64,000 nucleotides of DNA, taken from NCBI RefSeq assembly GCF_002807035.1, contig NZ_NIUC01000002.1, positions 801,477 to 865,476 of the forward strand, read 5' to 3'. The position numbers and the translations under genes were made by a program. The stretch comes from Algoriphagus formosus. Lineage in GTDB: Bacteria; Bacteroidota; Bacteroidia; Cytophagales; Cyclobacteriaceae. How positions within the stretch are numbered: position 1 is the stretch's first letter; each line of letters opens with the position of its first letter. Shown piece by piece: positions 8,774 to 18,134 of the stretch. The notes below the pieces were generated by a model, which was given only the letters and a program-made list of their open reading frames with translations, did not search any database and was not told the origin of the DNA.

Positions 8774-9302
8774 AATTCAATCCTTTTTTAATGATGGTTT
8801 CTTTCAAAGCAGCTTTTGCTTTGCTCAGTTGAGACTTGGATGTACCTTCTGTGATTCCCAACTTCTCTGCGATTTCTTTGTGGGTGTATCCTTCTATTTC
8901 AAATAGATTGAATACGGTCCGATAGCCCTCGGGCAACTGGAGAATCAATCCAAACAGCGTATCCGCACTCAACATGTCAATGACATCTTCATGAGTGGAT
9001 ATCAGAGATTCATCCGGCTCAACCATGAGCGGGGCTTTATTCTGCTTTCGCAAAAACATCAAGCATTCGTTGATCAAAATCCGCTTGAGCCAAACTTCAA
9101 AAGAGGCCTCACTTCGGTATTCAAAACTGTCCAAATTGGCGAAGGCTTTGGTAAATCCGGTGCTCAAAAGATCCTCTGCATCTTCCTGAATCCTCACATA
9201 TCGCAGGCATAGCAAAAACATCTGACGGGCATAGCTATCGAAAATAGTTCGCTGTGCTTTAGGATCTCCCCGCCTTGCTTTATTGATGATTTTTGCCTCC
9301 AA
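8763..9302 (-). CDS. RNA polymerase ECF sigma factor (cassette 1)
   Basis: 179 residues. Region 2 is visible in FDSYARQMFLLCLRYV followed by EDAEDLLSTGFTKAF. Region 4 appears in LPEGYRTVFNLFEIEGYTHK followed by EIAEKLGITEGTSKSQLSKA, the helix-turn-helix that reads the -35 element. The start is TTG at 9302: an in-frame stop lies two codons upstream and the next ATG (residue 28) would remove region 2, so TTG initiation is the best reading. It heads a three-gene overlapping operon with a probable anti-sigma factor and a secreted protein, the usual form of a cell-envelope-responsive ECF system. Confidence 0.9.
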   Translation of the reverse strand: MEAKIINKARRGDPKAQRTIFDSYARQMFLLCLRYVRIQEDAEDLLSTGFTKAFANLDSFEYRSEASFEVWLKRILINECLMFLRKQNKAPLMVEPDESLISTHEDVIDMLSADTLFGLILQLPEGYRTVFNLFEIEGYTHKEIAEKLGITEGTSKSQLSKAKAALKETIIKKGLNYAS

Positions 9303-9396
9303 GCCAAATTAGATTTTACTTTCAATCTTAAAAATGTAATAAAGAAGGCTAAGGTTGCCTGGACACACTACTTTTTTAAAAATTATTTTAATTGGA

Positions 9397-9435
9397 TAAA
9401 AAATAACCCCCGATCTCTTTATAAAATCGGGGGTT
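9397..9435 (-). terminator. intrinsic terminator of clpB
   Basis: A 10-bp perfect stem (AACCCCCGAT 9405-9414, ATCGGGGGTT 9426-9435) with an 11-nt loop is followed on the minus strand by ATTTTTT. It lies 21 bp after the clpB stop. Confidence 0.85.
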
Positions 9436-9456
9436 GAAATGAGGATTAGCTTGGAT

Positions 9457-12081
9457 TTACTCCACCTCGACAGCAGTGTCTACATTTTTGAAGTAAACCT
9501 GCTTATCGGCGTCCAAGTCAACCAAAACAGCCGAGTCATTTTTGATGTAGCCTGCCAAAATCTGCTTGGAAAGCTCATTCAAGATCAAACGCTGCATGGT
9601 TCGCTTGAGCGGTCTTGCACCAAATTGTGGATCAAAGCCGACTTCGCCTAAGTAATCCAAAACTTCTTTCGTAGCCTCAATCTCGATATGGGACTCGGCC
9701 AGACGGTTTTGAATTTCTCTCCATTGGATATCGACAATCTTCCGGATGATCTGCTTATTCAACGGTTCAAACATAATCGTTTCATCGATTCGGTTTAGGA
9801 ATTCTGGTCGTACGGACTTTTTGAGCAGGTCAAATACTTCCGATTTGGTTTTTTCCAAAACCTCTTCCTTATTCCAATCCTCCATGGATGCGAATCGCTC
9901 CTGAATAAGATGAGAACCAATATTAGTCGTCATGATAATGATCGTATTCTTGAAATTAGCGATCCGGCCTTTATTGTCCGTCAATCGCCCATCATCCAAT
10001 ACTTGTAGAAGAATGTTGAAGACATCCGGATGGGCCTTTTCGATCTCGTCAAGCAAGATTACTGAGTATGGCTTTCTTCTTACCGCTTCAGTCAACTGAC
10101 CGCCTTCATCGTAGCCCACGTATCCCGGAGGCGCCCCTACCAATCGGCTGACGGCATGTCGCTCTTGATATTCGGACATATCGATTCTCACCATCGCGTT
10201 TTCATCATTGAAGAGATATTCGGCTAAGGCTTTCGCTAATTCAGTTTTACCTACACCGGTCGTACCCATGAAGATAAAGCTACCAATCGGACGCTTCGGG
10301 TCCTGCAAACCTGCCCGACTTCTACGTACGGCATCGGAAAGCGCTGCAATTGCTTCTTTCTGACCTGCCACTCGTCGGCCCAATTCATCCTCCAAATGCA
10401 GTAATTTCTCCCGCTCGGATTGGATCATCTTTGAAACCGGAATTCCGGTCCATTTGGAAACGACTGTGGCAATATCTTCCTGATCAACCTCCTCTTTCAA
10501 AAGAGGAGACCCTGCCTGCATTTCGGCTAATTGGGATTTGAAGGATTCTAGCTTTTTCTCAGCTTCTCCGATTTTACCGTATCGGATTTCAGCCACTTTA
10601 CCAAAATCTCCAGCCCGCTCGGCTTGCTCTGCTTCCAGCTTGAACTTATCGATATTCTCTTTTTCACGCTGAATACCCATGATGACCGCTTTCTCGCTTT
10701 CCCACTTGGCCTTTACAGACTGTCGCTTTTCGGAAAGCTCAGCGATTTCTTTGCTCAAAAGAGCCTCTTTATCCTTGTTCTTTTCTCTTCGGATCGCCTC
10801 GCGCTCGATTTCCAACTGCATGATTCGACGGTTTAGCTCATCCAATTCCTGAGGCAAGGAGTCAATTTCCATTCGAAGTTTGGCGGCAGCCTCATCCATC
10901 AAATCGATAGCCTTATCAGGCAAAAATCGATCAGAAATATATCGTTGCGACAATTCCACCGCAGCAATGACAGCATCATCCTTGATCCGTACACCGTGGT
11001 GAAGCTCGTATTTGTCTTTGATTCCTCTTAGAATGGAAATCGCATCTGCTGCATCCGGCTCATCTACGATCACAGCCTGGAATCTACGCTCCAGTGCTTT
11101 GTCCTTCTCAATGTATTTTTGATACTCTTTCAAGGTAGTGGCTCCGATAGCATGGAGTTCGCCACGAGCCAAAGCTGGCTTGAGCAAGTTGGCAGCATCC
11201 ATGGCTCCTTCTCCTCCACCTCCGGCTCCGATCAAGGTATGTATCTCATCGATAAAGAGAATAATCTCCCCATCAGAATCGGTCACCTCCTTGATCACTG
11301 CCTTTAGTCTTTCCTCAAATTCACCTTTGTATTTGGCACCTGCGACAAGCAAGCCCATATCCAGTGAGATCAAGGTTTTACTTTTCAAATTTTCCGGTAC
11401 ATCACCAGAGACGATTCGCTGCGCGAGTCCTTCGACAATAGCCGTCTTACCCACACCTGGCTCACCGAGTAGAATGGGGTTGTTTTTGGTTCGTCGCGCC
11501 AAGATCTGCAGCACCCGTCTGATTTCTTCATCACGGCCAATTACCGGGTCGATTTTACCCTTTTTGGCCAATTCGTTCAGGTTTTTGGAGTATTTCTCCA
11601 AAGCCCTGTACTTGCTTTCTGCGTTGGGATCAGTCACTTTATTTCCTTTTCTTAGTTCCTTGATAGCTTCGATCAGCGGCTTTTCAGCCATTCCCTGATC
11701 TTTCAGTAGTTGTGCGGTTGCATCGCTTCCTGCCAAAATCCCCAAGAGCAAATGCTCAATGGCGACATATTCATCTCCAAAAGTCTTCAGGTAGTCCCTT
11801 GCTTTAGTTAAAGCCTGATTGGCAGCACCGGATAAATAGGGCTGCTGATTAGCACCGCTGACTTTAGGAAGTTTGCCCAATTGCTCCTCGAGCTTTTGGG
11901 TTAGTTGTTGCTTATTGGCACCGAGTTTTTTTAAGACAAAATCGGTGACATTTTCGTCCTCAGAGAAGATTCCTTTTAGCAAGTGTGCTGGCTCAATGGT
12001 GGGCTGCCCCATGCTCATTGCCAACTCAACTGCCTTCTGAATCGCCTCCTGAGATTTAATGGTAAATTGTTTGAAATCCAT
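9457..12081 (-). CDS. clpB: ATP-dependent disaggregase chaperone ClpB
   Basis: 874 residues, the normal ClpB length. Clp N-domain repeats occupy about 1-145. The first AAA+ module has Walker A GEPGVGKT near residue 205 and Walker [14 protein letters not shown] coiled-coil middle domain, the ClpB-specific feature, spans about 410-525. The second AAA+ module has Walker A GTTGVGKT near 605, [15 protein letters not shown], and the D2 C-terminal domain ([12 protein letters not shown]). ClpB works with DnaK to resolubilise aggregated proteins after heat stress. It is monocistronic with its own terminator. No CIRCE-like inverted repeat was seen upstream. Confidence 0.98.
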   Translation of the reverse strand: MDFKQFTIKSQEAIQKAVELAMSMGQPTIEPAHLLKGIFSEDENVTDFVLKKLGANKQQLTQKLEEQLGKLPKVSGANQQPYLSGAANQALTKARDYLKTFGDEYVAIEHLLLGILAGSDATAQLLKDQGMAEKPLIEAIKELRKGNKVTDPNAESKYRALEKYSKNLNELAKKGKIDPVIGRDEEIRRVLQILARRTKNNPILLGEPGVGKTAIVEGLAQRIVSGDVPENLKSKTLISLDMGLLVAGAKYKGEFEERLKAVIKEVTDSDGEIILFIDEIHTLIGAGGGGEGAMDAANLLKPALARGELHAIGATTLKEYQKYIEKDKALERRFQAVIVDEPDAADAISILRGIKDKYELHHGVRIKDDAVIAAVELSQRYISDRFLPDKAIDLMDEAAAKLRMEIDSLPQELDELNRRIMQLEIEREAIRREKNKDKEALLSKEIAELSEKRQSVKAKWESEKAVIMGIQREKENIDKFKLEAEQAERAGDFGKVAEIRYGKIGEAEKKLESFKSQLAEMQAGSPLLKEEVDQEDIATVVSKWTGIPVSKMIQSEREKLLHLEDELGRRVAGQKEAIAALSDAVRRSRAGLQDPKRPIGSFIFMGTTGVGKTELAKALAEYLFNDENAMVRIDMSEYQERHAVSRLVGAPPGYVGYDEGGQLTEAVRRKPYSVILLDEIEKAHPDVFNILLQVLDDGRLTDNKGRIANFKNTIIIMTTNIGSHLIQERFASMEDWNKEEVLEKTKSEVFDLLKKSVRPEFLNRIDETIMFEPLNKQIIRKIVDIQWREIQNRLAESHIEIEATKEVLDYLGEVGFDPQFGARPLKRTMQRLILNELSKQILAGYIKNDSAVLVDLDADKQVYFKNVDTAVEVE

Positions 12082-12210
12082 GTATTGCTAGTGGTTTAGT
12101 TCCTTTATTTTTGATTACAATCATCTATCAGCAAATCCATCTCCAATTCATTTTTTCGGTCAAAATGTCTGAAAAAGAGCTTTCTTTAGATAAAAATGTG
12201 AAATTTTGGC

Positions 12211-12243
12211 ATAAAAATACCCCCTGATCAAATGAACAGGGGG
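12211..12243 (-). terminator. intrinsic terminator after the 12270 secreted-protein gene
   Basis: Stem CCCCCTG (12220-12226) / CAGGGGG (12237-12243) with a 10-nt loop, followed on the minus strand by TATTTTTA. It separates this gene from clpB. Confidence 0.75.
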
Positions 12244-12269
12244 AGAAAATGATTTAAGAGAATTTCAGA

Positions 12270-12764
12270 TCAATTATTAGACTTGAGCATTTCTTTGGCT
12301 GGCGGAGCTTTTTTATTTGCCATGGATTGGCCTGCAATCAAAGAAGGAAAAAATAAGCGAATCCAGTGCCTATCTACCGTGTAAAAAAGAGTAGACATGC
12401 CGTCTGAAACTTGTCTGATAGACGCTTCATCCCTTGCAGCCACCCATTCCGGATCCAAAGCCTTAAACATCCGGCTCATCGGCTGATAAGATCCGTCCGT
12501 TTTTTGGATATAAACAGGGTTTGACAACTGACCATTTTGGATGGTAGCTTTGCCTAAATAGCAATCACTCTGACCGTCCATAATTACCGAAATCACTACT
12601 TCATACTCCCCGTCGGTGGGTAGATCTGCACCACGATTGTAAAATTCAATGTAATAATCCGAGTAGCAGCCCTTTACGCCTTGTTTGAAAATACTGCTTT
12701 CTTCCTGAGCATGAACTGTAAAATATGTCAGGATTGTGGCTAGAATTAAAAGAGATCGTTTCAT
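12270..12764 (-). CDS. small secreted protein, unknown function
   Basis: 164 residues with a signal peptide ending near residue 19 (LLILATILTYFTVHAQ). Not recognised. The mature protein has two cysteines (GCYSDYYIEF and QSDCYLGKA) that could form a disulphide. It is flanked by its own downstream terminator and by the terminator of the dipeptidase gene upstream, so it is a single-gene unit. Confidence 0.7.
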   Translation of the reverse strand: MKRSLLILATILTYFTVHAQEESSIFKQGVKGCYSDYYIEFYNRGADLPTDGEYEVVISVIMDGQSDCYLGKATIQNGQLSNPVYIQKTDGSYQPMSRMFKALDPEWVAARDEASIRQVSDGMSTLFYTVDRHWIRLFFPSLIAGQSMANKKAPPAKEMLKSNN

Positions 12765-12861
12765 ACGCTAATGATTAAAATAAAATTTTTTTTATTTTGA
12801 ATTACGTAATTAAATCTGAAAAATCATTTCTGATTGAAGAAGTTTTCCAAAATCTGGGCAC

Positions 12862-12895
12862 AAAAAAACTTCTGATCAAAATCGAACAGAAGTTT
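12862..12895 (-). terminator. intrinsic terminator after the dipeptidase gene
   Basis: Stem AAACTTCTG (12866-12874) / CAGAAGTTT (12887-12895); on the minus strand the second arm runs into a run of T. It lies about 105 bp after the dipeptidase stop. The rest of the 12765-13000 spacer shows nothing else. Confidence 0.65.
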
Positions 12896-13000
12896 CTTGT
12901 TTAATTTTAGCTTGACCTTGACCTAAACTTATTTCTAAAATAAATTCAGCTCAGCGTAAAAACGCTTTTACTTGGTTCAGCTTCCTTTTAAAATCTTTTT

Positions 13001-14251
13001 CTACCCTTGGCTAGCGGCATAATCCTCTACCGCTTTCCAAACACGGAAGATATTTTTGTAGCAAATTTTCTCAATATCCTCCTTAGAATACCCTCTTTTC
13101 AAAAGCTCAGCAATCAGATTGGGGAACATGGAAACATCCTTCAGCCCAGTAGGTAAGGAGTCTCCTACCCCATCAAAATCCGACCCAAACCCTACATGAT
13201 CAATCCCTACTAAATTCACCACATGATCAATATGGTCGGCTACTCGCTGAACGGTAGGAAAAGGGTTGTTTGCGGCCGAATATTCCGCCGCATAGGCTCT
13301 GAATGCCGAATCGCTGCGACTAAGACCATTGTCTACCATGTAATTCACCAAATGCTCCCGAACCTTGGACGAACCTGCGGCATAGGCAGAATCAATGAAT
13401 GTTCCTCCAAAATTGATCATCATCACTCCACCATTTTCTGCCATGGCCGTGATCAATTCATCACTCATATTCCGCTCAAAACCGGGAGTGAATTTTCTAG
13501 CTGAAGAATGGGAAGCAATTACTGGCACTTTAGTAATCGCCAATGCATCCCGGAAGGTATTGTCCGACACATGGCTCAAGTCCACCATAATTCCCACACG
13601 GTTCATTTCAGCAACTACCTGCTCTCCATATTCACTCAAACCTCCATGAGTCCCGGTAGTATCATAGCTGGCATCGCCGATCAGATTATCCTTCCCATGA
13701 GTCAATGTGATGTATCGAATTCCTCTTTTGTGAAAGTATTCTACGTTGGCCAAGTCATCTTCTAGGCCGGAGCCATTTTCCATCCCCATGGGCAGGGAGA
13801 TCAGTCCTTTTTCAAAATTAGCCTCAACATCAGCCGGGCTGTAGGCCATGGCAAACTTATCGGGGAAAGTATTGGCCAGTCGTTCCGTCATCAAAATCAA
13901 GGAATCCGCCAGCGCTTTGGAAGCTCCTGGAATAGCCTGATTTCCTGCCGGAATATAAATTGACATGAATGGGGCATCCAAACCGCCCTCCTTGGAGCGA
14001 GGATAGTCAAAATTTCCATCAGGAGTTCGAACAGAAACGTCCAAAATTTCTCGCTGAAGGGTAAAACCTCCTACTTTCATTCGATAAGGAAGATCCACAT
14101 GTCCATCGACCATGATGGTGGATTGGGCTATCTCCTGCGCCAGTTCCAGGCGTTCAGCATCAGAAAGTTGCGTGTAGTCTATTTCGGGATTTTTCGGCTC
14201 GCAAGAGAATAGGAGTCCTGCGGCGGCAATAAGGCTTAAATATTTGTTCAT
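13001..14251 (-). CDS. M19 family membrane dipeptidase (renal-dipeptidase-like), lipoprotein
   Basis: 416 residues. The lipobox LLFSC17 predicts a lipoprotein anchored in the envelope. M19 zinc ligands are visible: H51-x-D53 (VDGHVDLPYR), the bridging Glu in SLPMGMENG, and His in VDLSHVSD and VIASHSSAR. HIDHVVNLVGIDHVGFGSDFDG near the C-terminal third is the family signature. M19 enzymes hydrolyse dipeptides, including D-amino-acid and dehydropeptide substrates. It is divergent from the secreted-esterase gene across 170 bp and has its own terminator. The likely role is periplasmic peptide scavenging. Confidence 0.9.
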   Translation of the reverse strand: MNKYLSLIAAAGLLFSCEPKNPEIDYTQLSDAERLELAQEIAQSTIMVDGHVDLPYRMKVGGFTLQREILDVSVRTPDGNFDYPRSKEGGLDAPFMSIYIPAGNQAIPGASKALADSLILMTERLANTFPDKFAMAYSPADVEANFEKGLISLPMGMENGSGLEDDLANVEYFHKRGIRYITLTHGKDNLIGDASYDTTGTHGGLSEYGEQVVAEMNRVGIMVDLSHVSDNTFRDALAITKVPVIASHSSARKFTPGFERNMSDELITAMAENGGVMMINFGGTFIDSAYAAGSSKVREHLVNYMVDNGLSRSDSAFRAYAAEYSAANNPFPTVQRVADHIDHVVNLVGIDHVGFGSDFDGVGDSLPTGLKDVSMFPNLIAELLKRGYSKEDIEKICYKNIFRVWKAVEDYAASQG

Positions 14252-14421
14252 AATGTGGTTTTTCTATGATGGTAAGATACTAGCTTTCTGACACAACTAG
14301 CCAAAATATCCACAAATGGTGGATTATACCGAAGAAATGTCTATTGATGGTTTAAATTTTGTCCCTTCGCCAAATAAACAATTGATTTTGTGTAAATTCC
14401 ATCACATTAAATGCAGCGTCT

Positions 14422-16152
14422 ATGAAAAATCTTCTCTTGGTGATTTTGGCCGTTTTCCTACTTGCCTCCTGCCAATCACCCAGTAATTCAAACATATCAG
14501 TCTCCATTGCCTCAGAGCTTCAGGAGGATGTCAAAGATGGGCGCCTTTTGTTGATTTTCTCCACCAATCATGAGGCCGAACCACGATTCGGTATCAGTGA
14601 CAATGTAAGAACCAATCAGGTTTTTGGGATGGATTTTGAAAATTATCAGTCAGGCGAAAGTATAGATTTTGACACGGAGAGTTTTGGCTATCCAATCGAA
14701 TCACTTTCGGAGATACCGGAAGGAGAGTACACTGTTCAGGCTTTTATTCAAAAGCATGAAACCTTCGTCAGATCAGACGGCCACACCGTCAAATTACCCA
14801 TGGATCAGGGAGAGGGAAGACAATGGGCACGAGCCCCGAAAAATATTTATTCCACACCAAAAAAAATCAATTGGAACGGCAATTCCAGCCTCGAATTGGA
14901 GATCGATCAAATCATCCCCCCTGTCAGCGAACCAGAAGACACCGAGTACATCAAGCACATCAAAATCAAAAGCGAATTGCTCTCCGAGTTTTGGGGAAGG
15001 GATATGTATCTAGGTGCACACGTATTACTTCCGGAGGGCTTTGATGAAAACCCCAACCAATATTATCCTTTGATGGTATTTCATGGACATTTTCCTTCAG
15101 ATTTTGGCGGCTTTCGCACGATTCCACCTGACCCAGAGCTGGGAGAGGATGATTACAGTGCACGATTTGGGATCTATGGATATGAAAAAATGCAGCAGCA
15201 GGAAGCTTATGATTTCTATCAGCAATGGATTTCACCGGATTTTAAGCGCTACATCGTGATTGAAATCCAACATGCTAATCCTTACTATGATGATAGCTAT
15301 GCGGTAAACTCCGAAAATCTGGGTCCTTATGGTGATGCCATTACCTATGAATTAATTCCACATATCGAGGAGCAATTCAGAGGTATCGGAGAAGGTTGGG
15401 CAAGATTTCTTTATGGTGGATCTACCGGCGGATGGGAGGCACTTGCTGTTCAGGTCAAATATCCTGACGAATACAATGGCTGTTTTGCGGCTTGTCCTGA
15501 TCCGATTGATTTTAGGGCCTACACTTCTGTAAATATCTATGAGGATGAAAATGCCTATTACCAAGATGGACATTTCAGAAAAACCCTTCGTCCCGGTCAT
15601 CGGAACTATCTTGGCCATGTAGATGCTATGCTAATAGACATGAATCACAGGGAACTGGCCTTAGGCGGAACGAAGAGCCGTTCTGGAGATCAATTTGACA
15701 TCTGGCAGGCAGTTTTTTCCCCTGTTGGAGAAGATGGGTATCCAATTCCCATTTGGGATAGATACACGGGTGAAATCGATTCGGAAGTGGCTGAATATTG
15801 GAAGGAAAATTACGATCTTCGCTATATCATGGAGCGGGAGTGGAGTACTTTAGGTCCCAAACTCGAAGGTAAGGTGCATATTTACTGCGGAGATATGGAC
15901 AATTACTATTTAAACAACGCGGTGTACTTAACAGAGGATTTTCTGGAGAATACCGAAAACCCTTACTATGGAGGTGAGGTTGCTTATGGTGATCGCGCCG
16001 AGCACTGCTGGAATGGAGATCCGGATTTGCCAAACTATATCACCAGATTGCGATACAACACCATGTATTTGGACAAAATCCAAAAGCGCCTAGAAGCATC
16101 AGCACCATCAAACTTTAACTTGAATAACTGGACTTTAACTAAAAACAACTAA
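14422..16152 (+). CDS. secreted alpha/beta-hydrolase (esterase-like) lipoprotein
   Basis: 576 residues; the lipobox LLASC17 gives an exported lipoprotein. An N-terminal beta domain (about 20-190) precedes an alpha/beta-hydrolase fold with the nucleophile elbow LYGGSTGGW, serine at residue 334, like putative esterases of the esterase-D/feruloyl type. A likely acid lies in IYCGDMDNYY and a late histidine in DRAEHCWNG. The substrate is unknown. The propeller lipoprotein gene follows 3 bp after the stop, so the two form an operon. The 170-bp divergent spacer shows no clear promoter box. Confidence 0.75.
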   Translation: MKNLLLVILAVFLLASCQSPSNSNISVSIASELQEDVKDGRLLLIFSTNHEAEPRFGISDNVRTNQVFGMDFENYQSGESIDFDTESFGYPIESLSEIPEGEYTVQAFIQKHETFVRSDGHTVKLPMDQGEGRQWARAPKNIYSTPKKINWNGNSSLELEIDQIIPPVSEPEDTEYIKHIKIKSELLSEFWGRDMYLGAHVLLPEGFDENPNQYYPLMVFHGHFPSDFGGFRTIPPDPELGEDDYSARFGIYGYEKMQQQEAYDFYQQWISPDFKRYIVIEIQHANPYYDDSYAVNSENLGPYGDAITYELIPHIEEQFRGIGEGWARFLYGGSTGGWEALAVQVKYPDEYNGCFAACPDPIDFRAYTSVNIYEDENAYYQDGHFRKTLRPGHRNYLGHVDAMLIDMNHRELALGGTKSRSGDQFDIWQAVFSPVGEDGYPIPIWDRYTGEIDSEVAEYWKENYDLRYIMEREWSTLGPKLEGKVHIYCGDMDNYYLNNAVYLTEDFLENTENPYYGGEVAYGDRAEHCWNGDPDLPNYITRLRYNTMYLDKIQKRLEASAPSNFNLNNWTLTKNN

Positions 16153-16155
16153 ATC

Positions 16156-17040
16156 ATGCGAACTTATTTAAAAACAGCGATTTATGGAATCGGAGCAACC
16201 ATGCTTTTTGCTCAATGCTCCCCACAAAAAACTACTGAAACTGAAGAGCCCATGGTCGAAGAAGAGGTAAAAACACCAAGCTTAACGATGCTTTGGGAAT
16301 CAGAGGCTAGCCTTGAAACTGTGGAATCTGTCCTCTATGATCCCTCCTCAGGTAAAATTTACACTTCCAATATTTTCGGACAAAACCCACAGGAAAAAGA
16401 TGGAAACGGTACCATTTCAATCCTGGGCACGGATGGAAGTATTGTAGAGCAGACTTGGGTCAGCGGATTGAACGCTCCAAAAGGAATGGCCATTGCCAAT
16501 GGAAATCTGTATGTAACAGATATCGATGAATTGGTAGAAATCAACTTGGAGTCAGGAGAAATTACAAACAAGTGGACCGTAGAAGGAGCTGAATTCCTCA
16601 ATGATGTCGCATCGCACAATGGCGTAGTGTATTTCACTGACATGAATACCGGCAAAGTTCACAGTTATCAAGATGGAGCAATCAGCACCGTATCAGAAGG
16701 ACATGATTCCATCAACGGAATCGCCGTGGGTGCAGATGGGACCATCTATGGCTTGGATGCTTCCGGTTTGAAAAAATGGAATGCCGATGGGACTACAGAA
16801 ATCCTCAATTCCGCCGTCACAGGAGGAGATGGACTAGTCGTTTTAGGAGATGGAAACTTTGTGGCTTCCAGATGGCAAGGGGAAATCTGGTTTGCTTCTG
16901 CCGAGGATCAAACCAAAATGCTAGATACCAAAGCTGAAGAATCCAATACAGCTGACATTGGATACAATCCTTCCGAAATGGTGGTTTATGTTCCAACCTT
17001 CTTCAAAAATAAGGTGGTCGCGTACAAATTAGATTATTGA
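16156..17040 (+). CDS. SMP-30/gluconolactonase-like beta-propeller lipoprotein
   Basis: 294 residues; cysteine at LFAQC22S is a probable lipidation site, followed by a Glu/Thr-rich linker. The remainder is a run of propeller-blade repeats (LYVTDIDELVEINLESGEIT, VVYFTDMNTGKVHSYQDG, IYGLDASGLKKWNADGT) resembling SMP-30/NHL-type folds. Catalytic metal residues cannot be assigned with confidence. Translationally close (3 bp) to the esterase gene; the pair may act together at the cell surface, for example in sugar-ester or lactone handling (inference). A strong shared terminator follows. Confidence 0.7.
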   Translation: MRTYLKTAIYGIGATMLFAQCSPQKTTETEEPMVEEEVKTPSLTMLWESEASLETVESVLYDPSSGKIYTSNIFGQNPQEKDGNGTISILGTDGSIVEQTWVSGLNAPKGMAIANGNLYVTDIDELVEINLESGEITNKWTVEGAEFLNDVASHNGVVYFTDMNTGKVHSYQDGAISTVSEGHDSINGIAVGADGTIYGLDASGLKKWNADGTTEILNSAVTGGDGLVVLGDGNFVASRWQGEIWFASAEDQTKMLDTKAEESNTADIGYNPSEMVVYVPTFFKNKVVAYKLDY

Positions 17041-17065
17041 TCAAACCAGTTTTGATCCAAATCAG

Positions 17066-17113
17066 ATCGGATCAATTGATAGGCTCGTCTTGTCAATTGA
17101 TCCGATTTTTTTT
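17066..17113. terminator. bidirectional terminator between convergent genes
   Basis: A perfect 14-bp stem (ATCGGATCAATTGA 17066-17079, TCAATTGATCCGAT 17093-17106) is followed on the plus strand by a run of eight T. That run overlaps the stop codon (17112-17114) of the minus-strand transporter gene. It terminates the esterase/propeller operon and could also serve the transporter transcript. Confidence 0.9.
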
Positions 17114-18116
17114 AAATCAGTCGACTGAGAATAATCAATCCCAAACCCATCAGAAAGAAGACAAACATCATAATCAATTGTGGAAAAGTCCCTTTTGGAG
17201 CATCCTTGAACTCTTTCCAAATAAAAACTCCCCAAGCGGCTGCCACCATGGTAGCGCCTTGCCCTAGTCCATAGGATATGGCAAAACCCGCTTTTTCCCC
17301 GGAAATCACATTCAATACCATCCCCAAACACCAAATGAGCCCACCAAGCCATCCAATGCTATGAAGTTTTAAATTACCAAGTCGAAAGTAATCCGAATAC
17401 GTGACGGGCTGTCCTTGGATAGGTTTATACATGAAAAATGAATTCCAAAGAAAATTGGAACCCAAAACACCCAATGAAAAAATAAAGACAGCAGTATAGG
17501 GAGTCATCAAGCCTTCAGCAGGATTGCTAAAGTCGGTAGAAATCGATGCTGCTACAAAGCGATAGAAAAAGCCCATCAAAATACCGCCAGCCAAGGCCAG
17601 CAAGATACCCTTGATAGGAGGTTGATTTTGACTTGCAGTGAGATTGCGATAAGCCAGAGCATCTAGTATAATAGCGATTACAACCAAGGCCACTCCCAAA
17701 AAGAGTAACACCGGATTGCCAAGCGGGTCTGCCAGGTAATTGATCAACACTCCCAAAACCAAGGCAATTCCAATACCAACGGGAAAGGCTACAGCCATAC
17801 CCGCAATATCGATAGCAGCTACGATCAGGAGATTGGCCAGATTGAAGATAATCCCGCCCAATATCGCTGAGCCTATGGAACTTGAACTCGCTTGAGATAA
17901 GTCTTCAAAAAACGGTCTTCCCTCAGAGCCCATTGATCCCATGGTAAGACCTAAAATGAGTGAGGCAAGTACAATTCCAATTGCGTAATCCCAATAAAAC
18001 AAGGGAAATGACCATGATTTAGATGCAAGTTTCTGGGTGTTTGCCCAGGAACCCCAGCAAAGCATGGTGATAAAGCAAAAGAATACTGCCAGGAGATAGG
18101 ATTCAGGAAAAAACAT
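17112..18116 (-). CDS. GRP/RhaT-like sugar permease (DMT superfamily)
   Basis: 334 residues with about ten hydrophobic segments and no signal peptide. The opening (ITMLCWGSWANTQKL) and the internal repeat resemble glucose/ribose porter (GRP) and ureide-permease-like families of drug/metabolite transporters. It lies 18 bp downstream of ribokinase in the same direction, so ribose is a reasonable but unproven substrate; GRP members such as RbsU are linked to ribose uptake elsewhere. The stop codon is embedded in the T-run of the convergent terminator. Confidence 0.75.
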   Translation of the reverse strand: MFFPESYLLAVFFCFITMLCWGSWANTQKLASKSWSFPLFYWDYAIGIVLASLILGLTMGSMGSEGRPFFEDLSQASSSSIGSAILGGIIFNLANLLIVAAIDIAGMAVAFPVGIGIALVLGVLINYLADPLGNPVLLFLGVALVVIAIILDALAYRNLTASQNQPPIKGILLALAGGILMGFFYRFVAASISTDFSNPAEGLMTPYTAVFIFSLGVLGSNFLWNSFFMYKPIQGQPVTYSDYFRLGNLKLHSIGWLGGLIWCLGMVLNVISGEKAGFAISYGLGQGATMVAAAWGVFIWKEFKDAPKGTFPQLIMMFVFFLMGLGLIILSRLI

Positions 18117-18134
18117 AGCTTGGGTTTTAGATTT

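Noticed and set aside
11138-11698. 186-residue plus-strand ORF inside clpB
   Set aside because: Antisense shadow with a Ser/Pro-rich composition produced by codon bias of the opposite strand.
9457-12200. Heat-shock CIRCE element before clpB
   Set aside because: No TTAGCACTC-N9-GAGTGCTAA-like inverted repeat in the upstream 188 bp.
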